A DNA stretch of 64,000 nt from Cyanophora paradoxa (GCA_004431415.1 QPMI01000625.1:62001-126000), one strand, 5' to 3'. Shown: positions 12,921-24,216, numbered from the stretch's first letter. A program made the numbers and translations. The notes: generated by a model not told the origin, from the sequence alone.

Positions 12921-15900
12921 CTACGCTTCCGACACGGAAACGACCTCTGAACCTGCAACATGAGCCCCGCTGGCCTTCACGACCGTCGCCCCATCGTCCT
13001 TCGGGGGAGCCTTGCCTTCAGGATTGTGGGCTGGGGCGTGGGGGCCAGCGCTGCCTTCGCCACCAAGCATCATAGCCGAGGCCTTGTGGACCTTGGGCGG
13101 GATGTAGATGAGGCGGAGCATGATGGACCACGGAAGGCAACCAGCGCCGAGGGCGACACAAAGAAGCCACAGGTGCCACGGCAGGCGCATAACCGAGAAC
13201 GCTTGATACGCCGCTTCAATGGTAATCACCTGGGAATTAACCATCAGAAAAAAATCCTGTGAGATAGTGCACATGGGCGTGCCTGGATGCCGCCGATGAC
13301 GAGGATGATGATGGGGAAAAGCGGGTTGGTGTGGATTCCCTTGAACACGTTCCATTCGCTCGGGGCGAGCTTGCGACAGTTGATCTCGTTGAAAATCTGC
13401 TGGAAGACGAAGCTGTTGAAAATGAGGGTGTTCAGCAGCTCCTCCGTGACGAACGGGTCTTTGGGAATGCTGCAAGTCTGTGTCATGGCGGACAACGGCG
13501 TAATCCGGACTGCATAACAGGCGACAACGCTCACGTCTTGACTTCGTAGCAGAAGTTTACATTCTGAAGCTCCTTGAAAGCGGTCGGGTGTTCAAGGGCG
13601 AGGGGAGCAACGTCCCATTTCGCGTACGGGAGGGGAGTAGGAGTCGGGGTCGGAGCGCCGGGGATGACCGCCGGAAGAGCGCAAACGCACTCTGCCGGGA
13701 TGGTGTACTTGTGGACGCAGTGCGCACAGATATCATGCTTGAACAAGGAGCTGCCTGCATAGAGGAGCACGAACTGGACCGTGACCTGGTAGAGTGCCTG
13801 CCCAAGAATATGCTTCCACATCTCCCTCGAGATGAGTGGCTCGAAGCGCCCATAGGGCTTCCGCTTGAGCAGAAGAGGAGTTGGCTTCTCTGTGCCGAGG
13901 GCCAAGGCACCAAGCGTGCTGCGCGTCGCGTTTAGAGATTTTCAGCACAAGGGCTCTACGATGCAGAGCGCACTCCATAATAAGGTTGACCCACAAAAGC
14001 TGAATGGGCTTGAGGGGGCGTCCCTTGCCAGTAACAGCCGAGATGAAAGCGACAGTGAGGGCGCACACGTTGACAGTCAGCTGAAACTGGACGAATTTGC
14101 GAATGTTGTCGTAGACGCAGCGTCCCCACATCACAGCTTTGACAATGGACGTAAAGTTGTCGTCCATGAGAATGACGTCCGCGGCCTCTTTGGCCACCTC
14201 TGTGCCCGAGATGCCCATCGCCAGACCCACATCGGCCTCCTTGAGCGCTGGAGCATCGTTCGTTCCATCTCCAGTGACAGCGACGACCTCGCCGAGAGTC
14301 CGCAGGCGGTTGACGAGAACAAACTTGTCGTTGGGGGATGAGCGAGCCAGCACCTGCAGATACGGTCAGAATGCGCGAGGAGAGGCACAGCACGCTGCCA
14401 CTCGCCTGGAGCTTCGGCAGAATGGCGTCCATCTCCTCTGGAGAAAGCTTGCGGAAGTCGGGGCCCTCCATAGCGAGGCCATCGTTGGTGAGAATGCCGC
14501 ACTCGCGGGCGATGTGCTTCGCAGTGAGGATGTTGTCGCCAGTCACCATTCGCACCATAATACCCGCAGTGTGGCACTCTGCAACGGCCGCCGGCACTTC
14601 CTGCCGCACCGGATCCTTGATGCCCACGAGGCCGATGCAAACCATCTGGTTGTCCGGGGCAGCGTTGTCCCATTCGGGGTCATCTGTGGGCAGGTCCTTG
14701 TAGGACAGGCACAGAGTACGAAGACCTTGGGAAGCCATGTTGACGATAAGGTCGCCAAGAGCCTTGCGGTCGCCCTCGCTCATCTGAGTTGGCACGCCAG
14801 CCTTGTCGAGGACGTGGGTGCAGAGATCGAGCACGATCTCTGAGGCGCCCTTGCAGTACAGCCGGAATCCGCCATCCGCCTTCTTCACGATGACACTCAT
14901 TCGCTTCTTCTCCGACGAAAACGCGTACCTAGCCGGGGCGGAGTCAGTGGCCAAAAAGGAATAAGAGAGCTAAAAAGGACCGCACAAGGAGCGAACAGTG
15001 CTCGATTTGCGGATCTCATCATAGTCATAGCCGAACTTGCGGATCATCATCAGGAGGGCACACTCGGTCTTCGAGCCGACGAACTCGACAACACCATTGG
15101 GCAGGTTGTTCAGGTACGCCTTTGAGTTGTTGGCGACGCCATCAGTGATAACCTTAAGTACAGCGGGGCTGAACTCTTCCGCAGGGGGCACGTTCTCATA
15201 GAAGCGGCCATTGAAAAAGCACTTGACGACAGTCATACGATTCTCGGTCAAGGTGCCCGTCTGCAAGTCTTGCGATTAGCATCTTCGCTTGTTGTGGACG
15301 GAGCGAAAGAGATTACCTTGTCGGAGCAGATGTTTGTGGCACCGCCCATTGTCTCGCACGCATCGAGATGCCGGACTAGGTTGTTGTCGATCATCATGCG
15401 TTTCATGGAATACGCGAGTGCGATCGTCACGGCGAGAGGGAGACCTGCAACAAATCTGCTTCAGAAATACTTTCCTGGGTCACAAATACCAGCATAATGC
15501 ACCCTCGGGGACGGCGACGACGATGATGGTGATGGCCATGATGAAGTAGCTGAGAATCAAGTTGGCCTGCGAGCGCTTCCACTGCTCCTCCACGTCCGTG
15601 CACTGCGCATACGCGGCGCCCCAGATAACGATGAGGGCGATGAAGGTAATGACGGAGACTGCAACTCCGACGTTGCCGATCAGTTTCGCAAGATCCACTA
15701 GACGAGCTTGAAGAGGAGTAAGGCTGTCATCGTCCTCCGCTGTTGCGAGTCACTCAGTTGACACTTTGCCACTCTTGCGAAAGGAAAGCGACCGCACCGA
15801 GGCGAGACATCGTCATTCCCCACTCCGAGTTTTCGCCAACAGCAATAATAAGCATGCGGCCAACCCCGGAGGCAACTTGACAGCCACTCAGCAGAAAAGG

Positions 15901-16717
15901 CTTGTTCTTGTTCTTCTTGATCATGTCGGATTCTGCGAATAAAAAAAGAGGCTCGCTTCAGGAGACAGCGTAAAGTGCTGTGATTAATACAGGGCCCACC
16001 CCCCGTCATAGCCGACTCGTCTGTCTCAAGATTGAAGCCCTCGATGAACACGCCATCAGCGGGGACCTGGTCGCCGGTGTCTAGAATGACGACCTCGCCG
16101 ACGTTGATGTCATAGATAGAAACTTGAGTCGCATGCCCACCGCGGACGACTTTAACTTTGCGGTTGTTCTGTCGGAGCATCAGAAGCCGAACCCGCGCAG
16201 ATATGAAGCGCAGACACCTTCACGCCATTGAGACTGCGGAACTGGCGGTCTTTTTGCCAGTCGTTGAAGGCGGACACGAATGATACAGTGAACACGACGA
16301 CAAGGATGGCCAGGCCCTCCACGTAGCCCGGAAGCTCGCTCACGGAATGCGCGTGGTCGAACTTGTATAGACACTGCTTGTTGGCTTCTTCAACCCACGG
16401 ATACATCGTCTTGTTGAAAGCGGCTGATCCATACTGAGATGGCCCGTTCCATATCTTCAGCTTCTCCTTCTCGTTGTTCTCGTCCCTGTCCGCCTTCGCC
16501 GTGTCGCAGGAGAACAGATCGCCTCCGTGGCTATTGGGAACAGCAACACCAATGATGATGTTCACGATGGTTGAGCTAATAGGCCAGGAGGTGTTGAGAT
16601 CACCCAGCAATTTGAGCAGCCAACATCCATCGCTCACTTTCGTTGCCGAAGGTACCACATGATACCATGAAGCTTGTCCCGGAGCTCCGCGAGCGCAACT
16701 TCGGGTCCCTCGTGCAT
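12921..16717 (-). CDS. P-type Ca2+-transporting ATPase, PMCA (P2B)-like, 12 exons, 1054 aa
   Basis: Exports Ca2+ across a membrane at the cost of ATP. Exons (plus coordinates, transcribed right to left): 16638-16717, 16218-16575, 16000-16168, 15798-15932, 15503-15739, 15317-15444, 14986-15260, 14406-14928, 13974-14353, 13535-13918, 13283-13469, 12921-13229; total 3165 nt, an exact multiple of three. Hallmarks in order: actuator motif DESAMTGESDMIKK, M4 [13 protein letters not shown], phosphorylation loop [11 protein letters not shown] (split by intron 15261-15316), nucleotide-site [14 protein letters not shown], and hinge [21 protein letters not shown], then [16 protein letters not shown]. 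Introns 14354-14405 and 13230-13282 fit GC-AG splicing. The region before TM1 is unusually short: only about 30 residues precede a TM1 that itself looks truncated, so upstream exons may be missing. The C-terminal tail (about 60 residues) shows no obvious calmodulin-binding helix. Exon 10 carries a Pro/Thr-rich luminal insert whose DNA is copied at 17411-17481. Confidence 0.93.
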
Positions 16718-17410
16718 TCATCCGTAGTTCTCTAGTCCTGCAGCATTTCATGATCCTGTCGTCCCTGCAGGAGGGAGGACCGACAGGCACGGAGAAGGAT
16801 GCTGCGCCTGGGGAAGGCTACCCGGGGTGCTTGAGTCTCGTGGCCGCTCCCTCGCTTTTGGTAACGCTGAAGTGCTGTGGCGATCCAGCGTGTGGGCCCA
16901 AGATGCAAAAAGCGCCGACTCCAAGCATCATGGATCTGAGAGTGTGAACAGTGTATGGCATATCTTTATTCGCATCCGCATCATTGGTCCTGAAAATCAT
17001 CAGGTTTTCCGGAGGGTTATGACTCTGCTGGAGCATGTAGAGAAGCAGTACTCCGGTACGCACTCCGCTGTTTTCGTTATTTCGTTTTGAAGACCCAGTT
17101 TCAGGTCGCAAAGTGCTTTTCGTAAGCCATGGAGATGTTTTGCAGATACTGCAGTGTGGTATCGCTGGCGATGATTTGCGCATGCATACCCGCTATGCTC
17201 TATCAACCGCTGAGCTTCGAGAGCTCAAGCCGGGGCGCCCTCAGGTTACGAAGTGCTCTTCGTAAGCCACGGGGATGTTTTGCAGATTTTGCAGCATGGA
17301 CTTCGATTTTCAGAGCTCGGTGCTCTCGGGCCTTATGTATCGAACTGAAACGACTTCTGTCTTGATTTGATCCCCCTCTTTGATCGCGATTGCGATTCAA
17401 TGGGGATCGA
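16718..17410. other. Non-coding, with a two-copy ~55-bp motif
   Basis: No gene. Related strings around CTTCGTAAGCCA..GGATGTTTTGCAGAT occur near 17107-17160 and 17245-17300, a diverged tandem pair about 140 bp apart. Confidence 0.4.
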
Positions 17411-17481
17411 CGCCCCATTTCGCGTACGGGAGGGGAGTTGGGGTCGGGGTCGGAGCGCCGGGGATGACCGCCGGAAGAGCG
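17411..17481 (+). repeat. Copy of Ca2+-ATPase exon 10 fragment
   Basis: 71 bp nearly identical to 13611-13681 inside exon 10 of the Ca2+-ATPase gene (the part encoding [18 protein letters not shown]). It stands alone, 23 bp before a copy of repeat family A, so it looks captured or copied together with that repeat. Confidence 0.75.
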
Positions 17482-17503
17482 TTGGACGTAGGGGTTGGGT
17501 GAC

Positions 17504-17708
17504 TGCGTTCAGCGTAGACAGAGCTAGCTAGCTGTGTACTACGCCTGTCTGGGCTACGCATAGGAAGGTGCGGCCCTCGCCGTTGCCGGCCCGGCCGTTG
17601 CCCCCCCGAGGCCCGTAAGGGGAGTAACGCTCCACCCCCGCACAGCCTAGGCCGCGTGCGTGTCGTGTGCAGCATCATCGTCGTCGTTCTTGGGCGGTGG
17701 GAGTTCCT
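17504..17708 (+). repeat. Dispersed repeat family A, copy 1
   Basis: Starts TGCGTTCAGCGTAGACAGAG, carries a CTAGCTAGCTGTGTACTACG block, and ends near GGGCGGTGGGAGTTCC. Other copies: 26920-27199 (reverse), 36316-37147, 40278-41089 and a short one at 50078-50200. No coding capacity recognised; a non-autonomous mobile element is an inference. Confidence 0.8.
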
Positions 17709-17739
17709 TTTGATCTTGTGATTGCACTGCACTGCACTT

Positions 17740-17905
17740 AAGCGCTTAGGTCGGACATCTTTAATTGCGATTACGATAGCCCAACATCTTTAGGCCCTGA
17801 GGGGTCGGACATCTTAAGCTTTGATTGCGATTACGATTAGGGGTTGGATGAATGAGCTTAGGTCGGACGTCTTTGATTACGATTACGATTAAATACTAGG
17901 TCTTC
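17740..17905 (+). repeat. Cluster of GATTACGATT-type repeats (family C)
   Basis: Repeated units of the form TTGGACGTCTTTGATCACGATTACGATTA. Similar units occur at 18440-18490, 18880-18930, 26785-26870, 27230-27300, 33795-33830 and inside intron 1 of the T1-DUSP gene (38777-38830). Function unknown. Confidence 0.7.
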
Positions 17906-18247
17906 GACTTGCCCCCCGGGCCCGCCCCCTGATCGTCTCAGGATGTGCAAGGTGGGGTCTAATTATATAATTCGAAATAAACAGAGATGGCGCCGGCAGT
18001 TGCAGGCTGCAGCTCGGGCGCGCTCGCTAGGCGGCGTAGGCCTGGGCCTGGAGCCAACTGGAATATCGAAATCGAAATTGAAGTGCCACGGTGGAACAAA
18101 TAGCCCTGAGCCCTGCTGGCATCGCCACCGCCTGCCGAGCCTCCGCCCCGCGCCCCGTGCCTCCGCCCTGCCGGGCGAGCCGCTCCGCCACCCTTTCGAT
18201 TTCGAGCTAAAGGGGGGGAGGGGGGGTGCTTCGATTTGGCGGGATTC
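17906..18247. other. Non-coding spacer
   Basis: Contains poly-G and short CGATTTCGA-type strings; no supported gene. Confidence 0.3.
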
Positions 18248-18425
18248 GATTTCGATGCTGGGATGCAGCTGTAAGAGTGCTCGCTGACATCCTTTGTTCA
18301 CGGTGCAGGCAAACTGAGGAGCTTCAAAGGCAACAGGCAAAGCTGGAGAGCGGCAGGCAACAGGTTGAAGTTTTGCGGAAAAAATTCAACCCTCTCAACA
18401 AAATTATTACCCTGCAGCTGGTTTG
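18248..18425 (+). pseudogene. Fragment of the T1-DUSP gene (intron 2 and exon 3)
   Basis: About 180 bp match 39207-39385: the same intron tail, the same splice acceptor, and an exon reading QTEELQRQQAKLE, then VLRKKFNPLNKIITL. It lacks the T1 and DUSP exons and diverges immediately after the exon border. A duplicated, non-functional gene piece. Confidence 0.75.
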
Positions 18426-18984
18426 TAATCTAAGGGGTGACTGAGCGTATGTCGGACGTCTTTGATCTGCGATTACGATTAGGGGTTGGATATCGATGGC
18501 TGACTCAGTGAGCTTCAAGGCTTCGGTCGGGCGTCCTTGATCATGATCTACTTGGGCTATCGATATCATAGTATCGATTGATGCCCCTATCGATATCGTT
18601 CGGTGCCCGAAGTTTGCTATGCCACATGCCATGATGGGCAGTGTACAGTTTGCTATGCCACATGCGCAGTATACATCCCACACTTGTAGCCCGAACGGTG
18701 CGATTTAGTTCGTGTCCAAATGCGAGTACAACTATATCATGGCATAGTGTTCAATGAAGGGGATGAGAGGAGAGAACAGCCCGGACCTGCGTTTTGAGTA
18801 CGTGTCCAAATGCGTCTAGCTGCAGCAAAAAAAACTTGAAAACTGGGCCCTTATCATGATCATGAGGGGTTGGGCCCCTGTGTGCTTCCCGCGTCTATGA
18901 TCATGATCATGATTACGATTACGATTAAGCTCAAAACTTTTGAAAGCGGAAGAGGAAGCTCGAATTGTGCGGGCACCTCTAGCT
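18426..18984. other. Non-coding, repeats B and C fragments
   Basis: Holds partial family B strings (ACGTGTCCAAATGCG near 18713 and 18800, reverse orientation), family C units and TGATCATGATCATGA strings. No gene seen. Confidence 0.4.
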
Positions 18985-19160
18985 GGACCTAGCTATAGCC
19001 AGAGTGTCCGCGGGGAGGCGCATTACTCTCCTTAGGGGGCCACGCAGGGCCCGGCCGGCCAGCTCGCTGGTGGGCTGGGCCCGCGGCTACGGCGGCCGCA
19101 GTGTACATTCCCACGCTTGTAGCCCGGAACTGTGTTTTAGTACGTGTCCAAATGCGAGAG
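18985..19160 (-). repeat. Dispersed repeat family B, reverse copy
   Basis: Reverse complement of the element at 26235-26397: GAGTGTCCGCGGGGAGGCGC at one end, CCACGCTTGTAGCCCG in the middle and TACGTGTCCAAATGCGA at the other. Further copies at 24284-24373, 50452-50640 and 50862-50935. Confidence 0.75.
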
Positions 19161-19392
19161 TAAGTCACAGATACAGCGGAGTGTGTGTGGAGTGTGGCGG
19201 GCAGGAGAGGGGGGAGGGAGGGAGCTATCCGCGGAGAGGGGCTGGAAGACGGGGCTGGCGAGGTGTGACGTGGTCAGGGCGGAGTGTCCGTTAGCCGCTA
19301 GTCTACATCTAAACTAAAGATGATAAGAGATGATACTACGGATCTGTGGTACTCTTTTCGCCTGTCCAAAAGGGCGATTGTCAATATACACA

Positions 19393-21345
19393 CTATGCAG
19401 AAAATTTCAAATCATGCGCACAGGGGGCAGGTGGCTGACCAGCATCGCACCAACGCCCACCATCAGTGGCTTCGCTGCCAGTCTTGCCATTCTCGACATT
19501 GACAATCAGGTCCTTATCCTCACGCTGACGCTCCAGCTTACTCCGCAGCTCTTTCTCTCGGCTCTGCCCCTTCCTGGGCCTGGGGCTCCGACTACGGCTT
19601 CTGCTGTGGCTTCGTTTGCGCCCACGCCTGTGCCGACCATGCTCTCGATCCCGGCTGCGGCTGTGATCTTTGCTGCGGCCTTGACTCCGGTCCCTGCTGC
19701 TGTCCCTGCTCCGGTCCCTGCTCCGGTCCCTGCTCCGGTCCCTGCTCCTGCCCCTGCTCCGGTCCCTGCTCCGGTCCCTGCTCCTGCCTCTGCTCCGTCC
19801 ATCCGTGTGCTCCTTGCTGCGATTGCGACTGCGGTCCCTTCGTGCTGTTCAGCGCACGAAACCGTGGAGATGCATAGGCGTAAATGCACCGTCGATCATG
19901 TCCTCGGTCCCGGTTACGGCTCCTGCTACGGCGATGCCCTCGGTCATCTCGGTCACCTTGGTCTTGCTCCTTGCGGCTATCACGTTCAGCAGCGCCAACA
20001 ACCACCTGCCCAGCAGATTCGGCATCGAGAGAAGGCAATGATTCCTGAGACAATTCTTGTTCACACAACATGCAAAGAAAGACTCGAACAAATACGTGTA
20101 CCTGTGCTTCTTGTGCCGGGAGAATGCCACTCAAGGCAGCAGGTACCACCTAAAGAAGCTTGGTACAAGGAAAGACTTGAAAAAATACACACGCACTGGT
20201 GCATCTTGTGCCTGTGCACTGGCTTCCTTCAAAGATGTGTAGGCGGGCACGATATGCTCGTAGAGCCGGAGTAGTGTACCCACGATGTTGTCCACCTCTG
20301 CGCGCGACCGAGCGTGAGCAGAAAGCCTACCGGAGCCATGACACATGAGTTAACGAACGATCTTTGGTGGTGTCGAAGACCTGCCACCATCCGATGTCTT
20401 CTGGAAGCGGAAGACCCACCTGCCTCGCCGCAAGCCAGATGGCGGCCGTAGCAATGCACTCAGGTCGATGTAGCACACAAAGATCGGTGTGAAGACTGCT
20501 GGTGCTGTCACGAATCAAGCTCATCTTTGAAGGCGGGCATTCCCACCTGTCATTGACGTAATGCCAGGCAACCCGCGCCACCGCTTCAATGAGACGCTTG
20601 TCATTGCCGAGGTACTGCATGTACGATGTCACGTATTTGTGAGGGTGCTCCACGTGCAGGATGAAGCCGAGCTCCTTCAAAATATAGCGTTCTGCTTTCA
20701 CCACCTGGTCCTTCATGTCGTAGTAGGCCTGCCGATCGCTGAGCGCCGTCAGGGCTTCGGGCACTAGCAGGGCGGACCTGAGACAGAGGATCCAGGACGT
20801 CCGTGGGCGACTTCCCAGACTTCTTTTGGAACAGGTGATGAAAAACGTTCATAACGTCTCGCAGCTTCTTCGGCGTCTCCTCGATCTTCGAAGAAAGAAA
20901 CAGCGCAGCCACTGCCACGTCCTGCCATTGCGCTCGGGCTCGGCAGCTTGAGGAGGGCGCTGGCCGCAGCGCTGCGGACCTTCACGTCGTGCCTCCGGAA
21001 CGAGCGGACGTGGTAGAAGCGGTGGAAGATGACCTGCCCCGTTGCGATAGTTACCTGTGGCCTGCGTACCAGTCAAGGAAGCGGGAGGGAGACGCAAACG
21101 TCAGCGGCGCGAGGCGCACAGCTTCAGCAGGATCCCAGCTTCGTGGATGAGCTGGCTCCCGTACATTCGCTGGCTGAACTCGGTCTCCTCGTCCACGGCA
21201 TCCTGGCGGCTCGGCGTATTCGCGTACTGCGCCGGCGCTCAGCGCTCGGCCGGAGCCGGATACGCGCCGGAGCGAGGCGCGCCTGCTCAGGCGTGATGTA
21301 AAAATTGTTCGAGATGACCCGCGTGGGCCTGCGCGCAGCGTACAT
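19393..21345 (-). CDS. Cyclin L, 10 exons, 479 aa, RS-rich tail
   Basis: Cyclin L partners CDK11-type kinases and works in transcription-coupled pre-mRNA splicing in nuclear speckles (family knowledge). Exons: 21283-21345, 21120-21202, 20980-21061, 20778-20921, 20547-20728, 20359-20495, 20197-20297, 20102-20149, 19890-20044, 19393-19837; total 1440 nt, in frame. The twin cyclin boxes read GILLKLPQVTIATGQVIFHRF, AALFLSSKIEETPKKLRDV, then VVKAERYILKELGFILHVEH and CIATAAIWLAARQ. The C-terminal exon encodes an RS domain (SRDRSRDRSRGRSRDRS) followed by a charged helix (EKELRSKLERQREDKD). Start ATG at 21345 begins MYAARRPTRVISNNFYITPEQ. Intron 21203-21282 fits only a GC donor; the last intron uses an AAG acceptor. 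Divergent from eIF2-gamma. Confidence 0.93.
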
Positions 21346-21420
21346 TGGCCCGCAGCCTGACAGGCCCTAACTTTTGCTGGGGGTACGGCGGTCGGCCAGT
21401 TTGCAAGGAAACGAGGTTCG
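21346..21420. promoter_or_regulatory. 75-bp divergent promoter between cyclin L and eIF2-gamma
   Basis: Only 75 bp separate the two start codons, so both 5' UTRs and both core promoters must fit here or overlap the coding sequence. No TATA box is evident. Confidence 0.5.
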
Positions 21421-24216
21421 ATGGCCGCCGAAGAGGGCCCGAAGAAGGGAGCGGGTGCGTTCGCGCTTGCGTGCGCGTCATTAGGGCTGTTCATGAGTCG
21501 CTCTTGCAGGCCTCGCGGTCCAGTCGCTCGCAAACCTCGACATCACAAAGCTCACGCCGTTGAGCCCCGAAGTCATCAGCAGGCAGGCGACAATCAACAT
21601 CGGTGCGCGTCCAGCTCCGCGTCCGCCTTGCGTCGAATGGCCCGCTGATCGCGGCACTCGCGGCAGGCACGATCGGCCACGTCGCGCACGGAAAGTCCAC
21701 AGTGGTGAAGGCGATTTCGGGCGTGCAGGTGCGGCGGCGCGCATCGCTAATCTGCGTCGAACGGCGCTCAGCCACCACAGACCGTGCGCTTCAAGAACGA
21801 GCTGGAGCGCAACATTACCATCAAGCTCGGCTATGCAAATGCGAAGGTGTACAAATGCGAAAATCCCAAGCACCTGCGACCAAGCTGTTTCAAGTCATTC
21901 GGGAGCGGCAAGGAGGACGCGCCCGTCTGCGAGATCTGCGAGAAGGAAGGTCGGGGGATGCATAGGATGAAGCTGCTCCGGTTTGTGGCCTCTCCCCCTC
22001 CCCAATGCAGTTTTAGCTGCCTTCATGTAGTCATGGCACGGCGTCGACGTTTCTGATCGGATAGTTTCGGCAGGCACGTGTCCTTCGTCGATTGCCCGGG
22101 CCACGATATTCTCATGGCTACCATGCTCAACGGCGCGGCTGTCATGGACGCAGCATTGCTACTCATCGCTGGCAACGAATCTTGCCCGCAGCCGCAGACG
22201 TCAGAGCACCTTGCCGCGGTCGAAATCATGAAGCTCAAGCACATCATCATTCTGCAGAACAAGATCGATCTCGTGAAGGAGGCCGTTGCCAACGCCCAGC
22301 ACAAAGACATCCAAAAGTTCATTGAAGGTGCGAGCGGTCATCGATTTCTGTCACCTCTGGTCTTACTCGGTGTGCAGGCACTGTCGCCGAGGGCGCTCCT
22401 GTCATTCCCATCTCTGCGCAGCTCCGCTACAACATCGATGTAATCTGCGAATACATCGTGAAAAAAATCCCCATCCCTACCCGCAACTTCACTTCCCCTC
22501 CTCGGCTCATTGTCATTCGGTGAGTCTGGCATTTTTTTTCTGGTGCTGGCTGTGAACACTAGAATCGCAGTTCCTTTGACGTCAACAAACCCGGAGAGGA
22601 GGTGGAGGACCTCCGAGGTGGTGTCGCTGGCGGCTCCATCCTTCAGGGTGTCCTGAAGGTGCGCTTTGCGTCCCGTCACCTTCTGTCGTACTTATCTCCT
22701 CTTCCCCCTTTCTTTTCTTTTTCTTCCTCTGGAATCCATGTGATGATAATCTTGAGGCGTTCACATGAATCCTCGTGATATGAAACATCCAATTTAGATA
22801 GGGACAACTGATCCGGATTCCCCCCCCCCGTTCGCCTTCCCCTTTTTCTTCCTTCGGAATCCACGTGATGATAAATTTGAGGCGTTCACATGAATCCTCG
22901 TGATATGAAACATCCAATTTAGATAGGGACAACTGATCCGGATTCCTCCCCGTTTGCTTTGCTCCCCGAGCCGAATGACGAAAATCAAGAGGCGTTCACA
23001 TGAACTCCATGATTAATAAACATTTTTTTGATAGGAAGACCTGACGCTCGATCTTCTCTTCCTTCCTGCCCTTTCTCTCCCGCCCCAGGAGCAGCTGACG
23101 ATCCGAACACATTCGCATGATTGCCTGTGATTGCGAGCAATTCAATTTGATAGGAAGAACTGATGCTCATTCTGTCCTTTCTCTCTTGACCACAACTTTC
23201 GAAGCTACCGGATTTCTTTTCTTTCCGCCAGATTAAATTCTCTCTTCGCAGATGGGCCAGGAGATCGAGGTACGGCCAGGAATCGTCACCAAGGAGTCCG
23301 ACGGTTCAGTGAAGTGCACACCCATTTTCTCGACTATTCTCTCCCTCTACGCAGAACAGGTGCGATTGCAGGCGCCTGATCGTTTTATTTATCTAACTTC
23401 CAACCCCCACCAGAACGAGCTGCAGTATGCAGTGCCGGGCGGTCTCATCGGCGTGGGAACACGCATCGATCCCACACTTACGCGAGCGGATCGCCTCGTC
23501 GGTCAGGTAAACTCTTTTTATCTGAGATTCAGTTCTTCGCATATGATGACAAACTTGAGGCGTTCACATGAATTCTCTTGATTATACATCATCCAATTTA
23601 GATAGGGACAACTGATGCGTTCGAAGAACTCTAGTGATTGGCATAGGGGCATAGGTTTCATTGTATTTTACTGAATCTACCCACAGGTTCTCGGCGAAGT
23701 TGGCAAGCTTCCCGAGGTTTTCATCGAACTCGAAATCAACTTTTTCCTGCTGCGGCGACTTCTCGGCGTGAAGACCGACGGGGAGAAGCAGGCAAGCGCA
23801 TTAGTGGCGTGTTTGTGGCAAGCGACTCACTTCCGAGTCTCCGGTAGGGCAAGGTGCAGAAGCTCGCGAAGGGCGAAATCCTTATGGTCAACATTGGTTC
23901 GACTTCTACTGGTGGCAAGATCCTGGCCGTGAAGGCGAGCAGCACTTTTTTTTGTGGTCCATGTGAGGTCGCGATAGCCTAACCGTAATGCAGGCCGATC
24001 TTGCCAAAGTGCAACTCACATCTCCAGTATGCACATCTGTAGGCGAGAAGATCGCCCTCAGTCGGCGAGTAGAGAAGCATTGGCGGTATTTCCTCGTCCT
24101 CGTCCCTTTTTTAAATGCCTGCTCCATGTCATGACCTTTGCGTGTGCAGGCTCATTGGCTGGGGTCAGATCCGCCGTGGTGTTACTATTCCGCTTACCTC
24201 GGCGCCTGCAAAATAG
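21421..24216 (+). CDS. Translation initiation factor eIF2 subunit gamma, 13 exons, 474 aa
   Basis: The GTP-binding subunit of eIF2, which carries initiator Met-tRNA to the 40S ribosome. Exons: 21421-21454, 21510-21602, 21667-21728, 21781-21980, 22074-22327, 22378-22519, 22571-22658, 23252-23359, 23414-23506, 23687-23791, 23848-23934, 23994-24085, 24150-24216; total 1425 nt, exact frame, family-typical length. G1 is [11 protein letters not shown], followed by the zinc-knuckle-like [13 protein letters not shown]3 VDCPGHD, G4 LQNKIDL, then [20 protein letters not shown] and the C-terminal [19 protein letters not shown]. Introns 23792-23847 and 23935-23993 start with GC (AAGCAG/GCAAGC and GTGAAG/GCGAGC). 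Intron 7 (22659-23251) is far longer than the rest and full of tandem repeats. The 3' end is duplicated downstream. Confidence 0.95.
22672..23175 (+). repeat. Tandem repeats within eIF2-gamma intron 7
   Basis: Four diverging units of about 120 bp, each with GAGGCGTTCACATGAATCC, then GATAGG.ACAACTGAT and a pyrimidine tract. A further unit lies in intron 9 (about 23540-23620). Confidence 0.8.

Noticed and set aside
17000-17420. Minus-strand frames repeating KHLHGLRKALCDL
   Set aside because: Two diverged copies only, no splice or start context, surrounded by repeats; not enough for a gene.
19330-20274. Plus-strand frame with PVPAPVPAPVPAP repeats
   Set aside because: It is the antisense shadow of the cyclin L RS domain.
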